DNA of 26,031 bases from a virus, in IMG/VR virus record IMGVR_UViG_3300040815_004009, positions 1 through 26,031 of that record; one strand, given 5' to 3'. This document shows, one piece after another, positions 1-7,844 of the stretch (position 1 is the stretch's first letter; each line of letters starts with the position of its first letter). The notes below the pieces were generated by a model. That model was not told the DNA's origin and did not search any database. It worked only from the letters and a program-made list of their open reading frames with translations. A program made the translations under genes and the position numbers.

Positions 1-283
1 CATCATTTAAATTTTGCGGAATTCTTAAAAAAGTACCGGGAGGAACTTGAAGCGGCCAGCCGATACCAGATGCCGCGGCAATTATCCACCAATAACTTGC
101 ATCTCCGTAAAACTTACCAGCAATAACGTCTAATCTTTCACCTTCAGTTAAAGTATAAGTTTGAAAAGAAATTGAATTATTTTCTACAGCATTATAAATG
201 TTTGCACTTAATCTGTTTGTTCCATAAATTGTTTTACCATTAAAGGTAATTTTTTTTGAAAATGAGTATCTTGAAAGTCCCAT
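1..283 (-). CDS. LysM-like baseplate protein (gp53/gpX-like), C-terminus cut by window edge
   Basis: Reading leftward from an ATG at 283, 94 codons stay open to the window edge, so the C-terminus is missing. An upstream GGAG (in GGAGAATAAATATG) supports this start, which lies just after the stop of the 1168-residue gene at 286. About 50 residues in the middle show the LysM-like pattern of small baseplate proteins: a segment TLTEGERLDVIAGKFYGD, then YWWIIAAA, then PPGTFLRIP. This matches the general form of T4 gp53 and P2 gpX, which help build the baseplate wedge or hub around the tail tube. The position next to the tape measure and a large baseplate-type gene agrees. Assignment to gp53 or gpX specifically is not secure; a LysM-like tail protein is. 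Confidence 0.72.
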   Translation of the reverse strand, partial: MGLSRYSFSKKITFNGKTIYGTNRLSANIYNAVENNSISFQTYTLTEGERLDVIAGKFYGDASYWWIIAAASGIGWPLQVPPGTFLRIPQNLND

Positions 284-285
284 AT

Positions 286-3200
286 TTATTCTCCAGATTT
301 TTTGTCTTTTCTTGCCGACTCGTACCTAAATCTGCTCATAGCAGCTCCATCTGAATAAGGATCGCCGGCGACATGTTTCATTATTTCACCAACATTATAA
401 AGAGGTGCACGATTATATCCGCTATGATCCATTCCAGGTGGAATATCATGTATGACTGCCAGATTAAAAGTAATCTTTACACCTTTTGGAGCACGTGCAT
501 TATGATCGATTTCCCATGTAAAAGTATCTCCATTCCCCCAGTCAAATGTTAATCCTCCTAAAGTTCCTGCTAAACCTCTTCCTGCTGTTGTTTCATAAGC
601 ACGTGTAAATGGATTTTCTTTTGGTTCCATAAACATTACTTCGTCTTTCTTATAAAGATTTTTTGCTAAATCTGCTAATCCTGGAGTTGCACCATATTTA
701 GCATTGTTTTCTTGAAGTATGTCAACACCTTCGTCAGCAAAAGATTCTATTCCTTCTGCTGCAAAAAATAAATTACCGACACCAGATGCTCTAAATAAAT
801 AATCAGGACTAAAATATAAATCTGAAAATTGAAGAAATATTTCTTCTCCATCTAAATCAGAATTTGAATCTGATATTAGAGCTTTGAATATTTTTTGGTT
901 TTCTCCAGATGTATTACTATCTTCTAAAATTTTAATTGTTGTATTTTTTGAAAGATAAATTATTCTTTGATCTGGTGTCCTATATCCTTGATTTGTATTT
1001 GCTTTCACCATTGGCTTTTGAAAAGTCGACCCAATTAAATCTAAAGCATCAGATACTCCTGACGATTCCAAAGCGGCATTTACAATATCAGCCGCATTAC
1101 CGATACCCAATAAATTTACCTCGTTTAAATTGTCAATACTTAGATTAGGTGTACTTATTTTATTAATCACTGCTGTCATCAAAAGTGGATTAACAAATCC
1201 ATTGTGTAATAATGTTAACAATGTTTCCTGAGCAGCTGACAATGTTTTCTGAGCAGCTGCTCCAAGGTTAAAATTTAAAACTGATAATTGATCCAATGCA
1301 GTGTCTTGAACATTTCCTATATTTAAATATTGTGCTGGAGAACCAAAAGCCAATGTTAGGGTTTTAATTGCAGCTTCTTGGATTGCATCAAAATTAATCG
1401 GTGTATTATCTTCAACAAAATCTAATCCTTGTGATAATAAAGATTGACCTTGAGGTTTTGTTGTAATATTTGAATCACCAATGCCAAATATTCTTGACAA
1501 ATTAAACCTAGAATAGTTTGATTTAACAACATCACCTACTCTTAATCTTACCAATGGTGATGCTCCAATAACTTGACTAAATGGTTGAATAAAAACATTA
1601 TCGCCACCATTAGAAACTTTTGTACCTTGTGTCCATTGCGGATATACTAATGTTGTTAATTTATTAATTTTATACCACATTAAATCAAAATCTTCTCTTG
1701 AAGTCGCCATTAAAGTAAAAGAAACCGTGATTGATCTTTTTGTATCAGAGTATATCTGTACTGGATCCATTCGTCCATAACCTTGAGTAGAGTTAAAGTT
1801 TGGTGTAATAGTATCAGATAAAGATGATAAAAAAGCATGAAAAGATATGATTTCATTAGTTCTTAAATCTTGTATATAAAAAGGAACATATTCAGCGTCT
1901 AGACGATCTTCTATTTCTTTAACTACTTCATTTGGTATTCTTGAGCCGGCTCCGTCATTATTCACAGACAAATATGTATTTTCATAAAGTCCAGAACCTA
2001 ACATGGATTTAACAGGATTAGGAGAATTATTTCCTTGTGATAACTTTGCACTAGCTCTTACTATATTCAAAGGTAATATATAGGAATTAATTGTTTCGTT
2101 TTGATTCCATGCAACCTGTGTTATTGTTCTCCCGTTACGTTTTCTATGTTTTCCAGGGCGATTACCGGCAGCATCACTTAAACTATCTACATTTCTAATA
2201 GATTGTTTGACGCTTAAGTCTTTATTACCACCAGAAGCCATTAGTGCTCGATCACCAATTGTAGCAAGTACATTTAAAAATTTAATAAGGTTGTTATCTT
2301 TTAAAGTATTTAAAATTCCAATAACAGATGATGCAATATTCTCAGGTTGATTCAAAGTTCTTTCATTAATTAAATCTATCATTTTTTCATATGACTTAAT
2401 TGCTGATAAACAAATTGCTAATAACTGACCTGGAGACTGTTTAAATACGATACTATCTAAATTTTCTGATTCTAGATTACCAAACATTACTTCAATTCCT
2501 GCATCTATACAATTTGTATAATCATGTTTTGTTGCAGTAATTAATGATTTTCTAATTAAATCTAAATTGGCTGACAGAACCCCTCTTGAACTTCCTAAAA
2601 AATAAGGTCCAGTAGTTGTTTTTGATTGAGTTAAATTGGCAAAACTCGGATTAGTTTTGTCTGGCGTTGTTGTTATTGAAGCTTTAATTTCTTCATAAAA
2701 TTCTTTTGCAATATTAATCACAGATTTGCATGCAATTGAAGCTTTAATCATAAGAATTTTTCTATTTTTGCCGTCAAAATGTACAGAATCATTGTAAACT
2801 GAACCAAAAGTTTTTGAATTGTTTCCTTCTTCTTGACCTAAAATTTCAGGATCTTCATTGAAAGGACGACCAGAACTATTTTTCGGTGCACTTTCTGCGT
2901 TTAAAGCTCTTACACTTTTAAAGTCTCTTTTGACAAATCTATTATTTAAAATAAAGTCTGGCAAAACTGTCTGATTTCCAATATCACCATAACCATCAGA
3001 ACCTTCCAGTTTTTCAGGATCGATGCTTTCTCCAGGAATTTGTCCTGTATCATAACCAGAAGATTTATATAACATACTTAATCCTACTTTTTTAAGCATG
3101 TCAATATCATATTTTAATTCTCTTTTATCAAAAGTACCAAACTTATTTTGAATTAAATGACTACCACTTTCAGATTCACCTTCAAAATCTGCTTCATTTA

Positions 3201-3792
3201 TACCACGAGGAGCAAAAGCAGTACCGGTTTTAACACTAGCGAAACGATTATTCTGTTTCAAGACAGTATCAACTGAATTTAAAACTATATTATCACTGTT
3301 ATTAGGAATTAAAGTTTCACCAGAGTCATTTAAATCACTCCCAGGTATATTCTTAAGTAAATTGTGATTTGTTTTTTCCTTTGATGTTTTATCGACAATC
3401 TCTGATAAATTTTGAAAATACTTTGAATTAGAATAACTACTTAACCTCTCTTCTAATACGCTATTATTATCTGTAAAAGTTTCTGCACCATGATCTGATG
3501 ATAAACTATCGCCTCTTTTTTGTGCAATTCCTTGTGTAATTCCTTTGTTGATAGAATATTCATTTCTATCTGTTATAAAATTCACATAATCGTTAAGTAA
3601 ACTTTCTTCTTTTTCAAAATTTAATAATTCTTTCCCAGTATTTGGGTCTGCGCCTAAGTCAGATAATCCTCTTTCTAATAATGAGTCTGTATCGTTGGGG
3701 TCTCCTGATGCAGGATTAACTTGATAAGATATTTTATCAGAAGATAAATTTAGTTTATTGAGAAAGTTTTTTAATGTTTCTCTAGTTGTCAT
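286..3792 (-). CDS. Large baseplate/tail structural protein (1168 aa), function inferred
   Basis: This is the largest gene in the window and lies between the tape measure and the LysM-like baseplate gene, where hub and tube-initiator proteins are usually encoded. The first ~500 residues are rich in N, S, D and K and show no recognised domain. Around residues 640-720 is the segment GRMDPVQIYSDTKRSITVSF, followed by a hydrophobic and acidic stretch and KINKLTTLVYPQW. This G-R-x-D-P...Y...R-S-[IV] pattern followed by an aromatic 'YPQ' is typical of myovirus baseplate proteins with a tail-tube-like fold (compare T4 gp48/gp54). An Ala/Leu/Asn-rich region follows at ~820-930, then a C-terminal domain with an ITFNLAVIHDIPPG strand. 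The start overlaps the end of the upstream 71-residue gene by 11 nt, indicating coupled translation. A structural baseplate role is likely; the exact T4 equivalent is unknown. Confidence 0.7.
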   Translation of the reverse strand: MTTRETLKNFLNKLNLSSDKISYQVNPASGDPNDTDSLLERGLSDLGADPNTGKELLNFEKEESLLNDYVNFITDRNEYSINKGITQGIAQKRGDSLSSDHGAETFTDNNSVLEERLSSYSNSKYFQNLSEIVDKTSKEKTNHNLLKNIPGSDLNDSGETLIPNNSDNIVLNSVDTVLKQNNRFASVKTGTAFAPRGINEADFEGESESGSHLIQNKFGTFDKRELKYDIDMLKKVGLSMLYKSSGYDTGQIPGESIDPEKLEGSDGYGDIGNQTVLPDFILNNRFVKRDFKSVRALNAESAPKNSSGRPFNEDPEILGQEEGNNSKTFGSVYNDSVHFDGKNRKILMIKASIACKSVINIAKEFYEEIKASITTTPDKTNPSFANLTQSKTTTGPYFLGSSRGVLSANLDLIRKSLITATKHDYTNCIDAGIEVMFGNLESENLDSIVFKQSPGQLLAICLSAIKSYEKMIDLINERTLNQPENIASSVIGILNTLKDNNLIKFLNVLATIGDRALMASGGNKDLSVKQSIRNVDSLSDAAGNRPGKHRKRNGRTITQVAWNQNETINSYILPLNIVRASAKLSQGNNSPNPVKSMLGSGLYENTYLSVNNDGAGSRIPNEVVKEIEDRLDAEYVPFYIQDLRTNEIISFHAFLSSLSDTITPNFNSTQGYGRMDPVQIYSDTKRSITVSFTLMATSREDFDLMWYKINKLTTLVYPQWTQGTKVSNGGDNVFIQPFSQVIGASPLVRLRVGDVVKSNYSRFNLSRIFGIGDSNITTKPQGQSLLSQGLDFVEDNTPINFDAIQEAAIKTLTLAFGSPAQYLNIGNVQDTALDQLSVLNFNLGAAAQKTLSAAQETLLTLLHNGFVNPLLMTAVINKISTPNLSIDNLNEVNLLGIGNAADIVNAALESSGVSDALDLIGSTFQKPMVKANTNQGYRTPDQRIIYLSKNTTIKILEDSNTSGENQKIFKALISDSNSDLDGEEIFLQFSDLYFSPDYLFRASGVGNLFFAAEGIESFADEGVDILQENNAKYGATPGLADLAKNLYKKDEVMFMEPKENPFTRAYETTAGRGLAGTLGGLTFDWGNGDTFTWEIDHNARAPKGVKITFNLAVIHDIPPGMDHSGYNRAPLYNVGEIMKHVAGDPYSDGAAMSRFRYESARKDKKSGE

Positions 3793-3997
3793 CTTTATCC
3801 TCTCTCTCTATTAAATATTTAAAAGCTTTTCCTAAGTTTACAATAAAATTTTTATCTTTTTTAGAATTAATCTCTATTAGCTTTTGATCGATTAATTTGA
3901 TAAATTCATCAAGTTCTTTTAATTCAGAATCTGTCATATCACTATTTTTTGTAAAGTTTTTTAAAGATTTATAAGATTCATCTAATAACTTACTCAT
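3782..3997 (-). CDS. Small hypothetical protein between tape measure and baseplate gene
   Basis: This gene encodes 71 residues, mostly predicted helix, highly charged (K, D, E) and without cysteine or membrane segments. Its ATG lies 1 nt after the TAG stop of the tape measure gene, and its 3' end overlaps the next gene by 11 nt, so it sits in a continuous translationally coupled series. That position, more than its sequence, argues it is real. No family is recognised. A small tail-assembly or baseplate chaperone would fit the context, but nothing in the sequence proves it. Confidence 0.65.
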   Translation of the reverse strand: MSKLLDESYKSLKNFTKNSDMTDSELKELDEFIKLIDQKLIEINSKKDKNFIVNLGKAFKYLIEREDKDDN

Positions 3998-3998
3998 T

Positions 3999-6119
3999 CT
4001 ATCCCTCTGTCACAAATTTAATTCCAGCAATATTTTCTATATCAGGAGACCGATCAAGTATTGCTTCACCTACTTTTTTGCCATCAATATTTAATACAAT
4101 TTCTTTTCCCTTACCTAACATTTCCAACAAACTAGTCTGATTATCACTTAACTTACCTGTGGTTTCATTAATAATTTTTATATTTTCTGTCAATTGTTCA
4201 ATTGCAGCTCCATACTTTTCTATATCTTGTTTTTTAACCTCTTCTAAAGCTGTTAAAACTCTATCAATATTATTTTGCAACATCATTGGTTTTGTCTTTA
4301 TGTCTTTAATAGCCTTAACACCTTTTAAAACTGTTAATGGATCAATACCCATATCACCTAAACCATCTGTCATTCCTTTTGCTGACATTTCGCCGGCTAC
4401 TTTAAATACGTCATAAAAACCAGGCCCTAAATACTTTCCTGTTTCATCTACTACTTTTTGAAATAAAGGTGGTAATGAACTTGGCTGTAATTCTACTGAC
4501 CCTTCTTTCATGCCGGAAACTGCTGATTCACCTCCACCTTTAAATACGTCGAACATTGGCTGCATTAAATCTGTACCTATGGACTCAATTCCTTTAATAA
4601 TTCCACCTTTGTCGATAATTTTTTCTGTTACGTCTTTTAAAACTGTTGACGAGCTTTTCATGGCACCAGCAATACTTTTATTTATGGACTCAGCTATTTC
4701 AGGAACATCTAAAGCTATTAAAGCATTTTTTCTAAAATCAACCATGTTTTCTATAGTTTCAGTAGAAAATTTTCTATTTCTGTCCATTTCTCTTTTTCTT
4801 GCAGCATCCATTAGCTCTTGTGATGATTTAATAGAATTATCCAGTGCTTTTTTCTGTTCTTTAATCACCTCCATAGCACCTTTTTCAGTCGTTAAACCTT
4901 CTTCAGTTGCTTCTTTCATAATCTGATCTAATTGTTCTTTTGAAGATATATCTCTTTCACGATCAATTAACATCGCGAATTCATTTCTTTGCATTCCCAT
5001 AGATTCAGCAATTGCGCGTTGCTCAGCATTAGTCATATCAAGAAATTGATCTTTGTCAAATCCAGACTCGAGAAAGCTACCCCTTAATACTCTTAAAAAT
5101 TCATCTTGATCTTCACTAGCAAGATATGCCATTTCTTGTGCATCAAATTGTACAGCGCCTCCTGTCAATTGAGATATGTCTCCCATTGCACTAGCAGCTG
5201 TATCAAAATCTTGAAATTTTTGAGTCAAACCTTCAAAAGTCTCGAATTTCATTCCTAATTGTTGTATTTGAACTGATATTCTTGTTGCTTCTTCTTCTGT
5301 GACATGACCAAATTGTTGAATATTTTCCATTACACGCGTTGTAGAGTCCTGAATTAATTTTAGAGACAAACCAGTTTCTTCTGACATTTTTTTAGAAAAG
5401 CCAGCAACCTTAAACATTGCATTGTTAGTTGCCTCACCTGTTCTGACTAACTCGTTTTCCATGATTTGAGCTATTCGCTTGGCGCCAATACCTGTATTTC
5501 TATTAATTAAAGCTAGCTCCATTCTTGAAAATTCATCCATATCATTAATGGCTTGCGCATTTTGCGTTACTAATTCATTCAATACTTCGTTCTGGACTTT
5601 AGCGGCCGCTTCTCCACTTTTAAAGTATTTTGTTATAAAATCGGTTCCTACTTCACCCATACGAGCTTCTTGTTCAGCAGTTATTTCAACACCTGCATTT
5701 TTTTGCAATTTTATAAATTCATCAGTAGAAGTACCGTATGCATCGATCATTTGATCATATCTTTCAACATACTGTTTCATTGTTGTTGCTGATGATTCTG
5801 CTAATTTTGAATGATCTAAGTACCCGCCAATTGATTCATTAATCATTTCATAGTTTTTAGCGTGACCCATAAACATATCATTGATACCCTTGAGATATGT
5901 GTCAGTTGCTGTTTCCATTTTACCTGCAAGACCTGAAAAATAAGTTGCACTTAATGCTAAACTTTCTTGGTCAGTTCTTCCAGATCTAACATTACCACCG
6001 GTAAAAGCACTAGAAGGGTCTGAAGTATTTACGTTATTGAAAGATTGTTGCCTGCCCATCATCGCGGTAACTAATTTGTCAATTGACTCAGATGATAAAT
6101 TAACGTCAGGTGAAGACAT
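3999..6119 (-). CDS. Tail length tape measure protein
   Basis: A 706-residue, strongly helical protein without cysteines, rich in A, E, K, M and Q, with a long central stretch full of 'TGLSLKLIQDSTTRVMENIQ'-type amphipathic helices. Around residues 310-390 it has the sequence SAMGDISQLTGGAVQFDAQE, then LRGSFLESGFDKDQFLDM and AEQRAIAESMGM, a pattern I associate with tape measure proteins of marine myoviruses. Such proteins fill the tail tube lumen and set its length. At roughly 0.15 nm per residue, 706 residues would suggest a tail near 100 nm, which is an estimate only. It directly follows the frameshifted chaperone pair, as tape measure genes typically do. The start has an AGAGG-type site about 10 nt upstream. 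The C-terminal part (from ~560) may interact with the baseplate hub. Confidence 0.85.
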   Translation of the reverse strand: MSSPDVNLSSESIDKLVTAMMGRQQSFNNVNTSDPSSAFTGGNVRSGRTDQESLALSATYFSGLAGKMETATDTYLKGINDMFMGHAKNYEMINESIGGYLDHSKLAESSATTMKQYVERYDQMIDAYGTSTDEFIKLQKNAGVEITAEQEARMGEVGTDFITKYFKSGEAAAKVQNEVLNELVTQNAQAINDMDEFSRMELALINRNTGIGAKRIAQIMENELVRTGEATNNAMFKVAGFSKKMSEETGLSLKLIQDSTTRVMENIQQFGHVTEEEATRISVQIQQLGMKFETFEGLTQKFQDFDTAASAMGDISQLTGGAVQFDAQEMAYLASEDQDEFLRVLRGSFLESGFDKDQFLDMTNAEQRAIAESMGMQRNEFAMLIDRERDISSKEQLDQIMKEATEEGLTTEKGAMEVIKEQKKALDNSIKSSQELMDAARKREMDRNRKFSTETIENMVDFRKNALIALDVPEIAESINKSIAGAMKSSSTVLKDVTEKIIDKGGIIKGIESIGTDLMQPMFDVFKGGGESAVSGMKEGSVELQPSSLPPLFQKVVDETGKYLGPGFYDVFKVAGEMSAKGMTDGLGDMGIDPLTVLKGVKAIKDIKTKPMMLQNNIDRVLTALEEVKKQDIEKYGAAIEQLTENIKIINETTGKLSDNQTSLLEMLGKGKEIVLNIDGKKVGEAILDRSPDIENIAGIKFVTEG

Positions 6120-6156
6120 ATCTTAAAACCTCTTGATAAATACAAATAATATATTA

Positions 6157-6420
6157 CTAAATATCATTTGAGAATTTTTTATTTAATAATGATTCGTATT
6201 GGCGCAAGTTGCTTATATTGTCATTATTTACATCTTGATTAACGTCGCTGCCGCCAGATCTTTTTTCATTTATCTCTTTTAATTCTTTTACATATCTATC
6301 AATAAACCATTTCCGATATGCTACGTTTAAACATCTTGCGTCTCTATAATTAAAACCAAGATGCTTAACTAAAATATAAATTTGTTCAAGTTGTAATTCT
6401 TTAAAACTACTATCTAGGCC
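6157..6420 (-). CDS. Frameshift extension of tail assembly chaperone (C-terminal part of fusion)
   Basis: An 87-codon open frame lies between the gp26-like gene and the tape measure, in the +1 (equivalently -2) frame relative to the gp26-like gene. It has no ATG or GTG start and no room for one: upstream the frame opens only across the T-run at 6421-6428. Its translation begins GLDSSFKELQLEQIYILVKH and continues with LGFNYRDARCLNVAYRKWF. This 'EQIYILVKHLG...R...V.YRKWF' pattern is what I expect from second-frame products of tail assembly chaperones in T4-like marine phages. It stops 37 nt before the tape measure start. The likely product is a fusion of about 359 residues made by a fraction of ribosomes, which would bind the tape measure during tube assembly. 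A homopolymer sequencing error (8 instead of 7 T) would also produce this layout. Confidence 0.75.
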   Translation of the reverse strand, partial: GLDSSFKELQLEQIYILVKHLGFNYRDARCLNVAYRKWFIDRYVKELKEINEKRSGGSDVNQDVNNDNISNLRQYESLLNKKFSNDI

Positions 6421-7237
6421 AAAAAAAATTAGAATTAATTGGAAGATTAAATTCGTTTTTATGACCGCAATAACTACAAGTGCACTCTTGCTTCATGTTA
6501 ATGCCTGGCGCATTTTCATTGATATATTTTCTCAAAGACTTTGAATCAAATGCTGGCATGTTTTTAACAAAGTGAACAATTTTGTTTTTGTCTTTAATAC
6601 CATCAATAGATACAATTGATTCTTCTAAAAATGAAGTTACGTTATTGGTTCTTAAACCTTGTGAGTGTTTTTCAATAAAATCAACTTTTGCCTGCCTATT
6701 TTTATCATCATTTGCGTTTAAATACTTAAAAATAACTTGCTTTTTCATCACAGGCAAATCGAAACTAAACTCATTTTTCCCTATTTCAATAGGTGAAATA
6801 TTAAGTCTTTTAATTTCCAATGTAGATAAATCAACATCAACTTCATTTAATTTACTGCAGTTTTCACAATTAATATTGATCGGATAATGTGTACCATATC
6901 CTGTTACGCGTATTGATATCATTAAAGCATTTCTATCACCTGCTATTAATTCATTTACATCAATTGATTTATCAATTAAACATGACTTAATTAAATGAAT
7001 AATTGTACTGCCATCTTTGGCTAAAGCAGGAGACATAAGAATATCTTCTTCTTGCGCAGTCATTGCTTTTATTTGAAGAGTTTCTTTACCATGCAAAATA
7101 GAATTAGGTGAATATATAACTCCCTTCGAAGGTAAAGGAACAGACTCAACCGGTACTTCCCATCCAAAATCATCTTTCATGATATTGTTTTTCATTACAT
7201 GTTGTGCTACTTTTGTGTTTAGAACATCTGACGACAT
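6410..7237 (-). CDS. Baseplate hub assembly / tail chaperone protein, T4 gp26/gp51-type (T4_baseplate family)
   Basis: This 275-residue protein shows the signature of the T4_baseplate family: VPLPSKGVIY near residue 33, then TLQIKAMTAQEEDILMSPAL, then LIAGDRNALMISIRVTGYGTHY, then two Cys pairs (CENC at ~125 and CTCSYCGHKNEF near residues 252-263) that could bind zinc, and a final NSNFFWPR. Family members in T4 act in hub assembly; in other phages the equivalent position holds the tail-tube/tape-measure chaperone. The gene sits between the tail tube and the tape measure and carries a T8 slippery run just before its stop, so it is also the N-terminal part of a frameshift fusion. The start has GGAG 8 nt upstream (GGAGAATTAATG). 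An intrinsic terminator precedes it, probably lowering its level compared with the tube. Confidence 0.82.
   Translation of the reverse strand: MSSDVLNTKVAQHVMKNNIMKDDFGWEVPVESVPLPSKGVIYSPNSILHGKETLQIKAMTAQEEDILMSPALAKDGSTIIHLIKSCLIDKSIDVNELIAGDRNALMISIRVTGYGTHYPININCENCSKLNEVDVDLSTLEIKRLNISPIEIGKNEFSFDLPVMKKQVIFKYLNANDDKNRQAKVDFIEKHSQGLRTNNVTSFLEESIVSIDGIKDKNKIVHFVKNMPAFDSKSLRKYINENAPGINMKQECTCSYCGHKNEFNLPINSNFFWPR
6421..6428 (-). other. Putative slippery site (T8 run) for programmed frameshift
   Basis: The minus strand reads AAT-TTT-TTT-TGG-CCT-AGA-TAG in the gp26-like frame, so a run of eight T lies four codons before the stop. A +1 slip of the Phe codon from TTT to the overlapping TTT, with a Trp codon waiting in the A site, leads straight into the 87-codon extension. 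A -2 slip or polymerase slippage on the T8 run would give the same frame. The -1 frame is closed at once (TTG-GCC-TAG). Confidence 0.65.
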
Positions 7238-7248
7238 TAATTCTCCAT

Positions 7249-7279
7249 AAAAAAAATTCCATACTAATTGTATGGAATT
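7249..7279 (-). terminator. Intrinsic terminator between tail tube and chaperone genes
   Basis: On the minus strand AATTCCATAC-AATTA-GTATGGAATT forms a perfect 10-bp stem with a 5-nt loop, followed directly by a run of T. It begins 34 nt after the tail tube stop and ends just before the chaperone ribosome-binding site, so it probably acts as a partial terminator that makes the tube mRNA more abundant than the downstream genes. Confidence 0.8.
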
Positions 7280-7312
7280 ACATATTGTCTGTAAAATATT
7301 TTAAAAATTATT

Positions 7313-7804
7313 TTAGAACTGCAATACACAATTGTCAAATTCAATTGTCAAAGATATCTCCATTGGAGTTTCACCACCCGTATAGGAGAGCTGATTAAAA
7401 TTAGCATTAGACAAAAATGCACCTTTAATATCCCATAATTCTATGACTGTTCCTACCGGATCAAGCATTTTTATCTGTATGTCTCTTTTGTAAAAGTCAA
7501 CATAACCTGCACGCCCTGAAACAGATTCATAATGTGTTCTTACCCATTCCATTACTTGCTGTGCACCAGATGGAGCAATTGGATCATGAAGTGTAACAGA
7601 CATATTACCAAACGTTACTCTTCCGCCAATTTTTCTATAGCTGTTAATATACTTAATTTCTTCTTGAGCTAAAGTAATACTAGGTCTAGCTGCGGTTTTA
7701 ATTAAAAAGCTGTCAATTCCTTCAATTGCAAGAACCCATCGATACTGTCTTTTTGGTTCGAATTTATTGGGAAGTAAGTCTGTTACTGAAAGCGTTTCTG
7801 CCAT
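7313..7804 (-). CDS. 19: Tail tube protein (T4 gp19-like)
   Basis: At 163 residues the protein has exactly the length of T4 gp19. Recognisable parts are LPNKFEPKRQYRWVLAIEGI near the N-terminus, then FLIKTAARPSITL, the loop KIGGRVTFGNMSVTLHDPI (residues ~58-76), then QQVMEWVRTHYE, YKRDIQIKMLDPVG, IELWDIKGAFLSNANFNQLS and MEISLTIEFDNCVLQ. This order of strands is the gp19 tail-tube pattern: hexameric rings that stack to form the inner tail tube under the sheath. It lies directly after the sheath genes and before the chaperone/tape measure pair, the normal order. AAGGAG lies 8 nt before the ATG. A hairpin terminator follows, consistent with high-level expression of this major structural protein. 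Confidence 0.95.
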   Translation of the reverse strand: MAETLSVTDLLPNKFEPKRQYRWVLAIEGIDSFLIKTAARPSITLAQEEIKYINSYRKIGGRVTFGNMSVTLHDPIAPSGAQQVMEWVRTHYESVSGRAGYVDFYKRDIQIKMLDPVGTVIELWDIKGAFLSNANFNQLSYTGGETPMEISLTIEFDNCVLQF

Positions 7805-7844
7805 TTCTATCTCCTTATCAGTTTATAAATATATATATCTTATT

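Noticed and set aside
936-1148. Plus-strand open frame of 70 codons
   Set aside because: Lies inside the large baseplate gene on the other strand, has no ribosome-binding site and a biased, non-protein-like composition.
4159-5754. Several plus-strand open frames opposite the tape measure gene
   Set aside because: They are antisense shadows rich in S, I, F and P, caused by the codon use of the real minus-strand gene; no start signals.
6157-6420. A -1 frameshift as the way into the chaperone extension
   Set aside because: The -1 frame hits TAG after two codons (TTG-GCC-TAG); only +1 or -2 opens the long frame.
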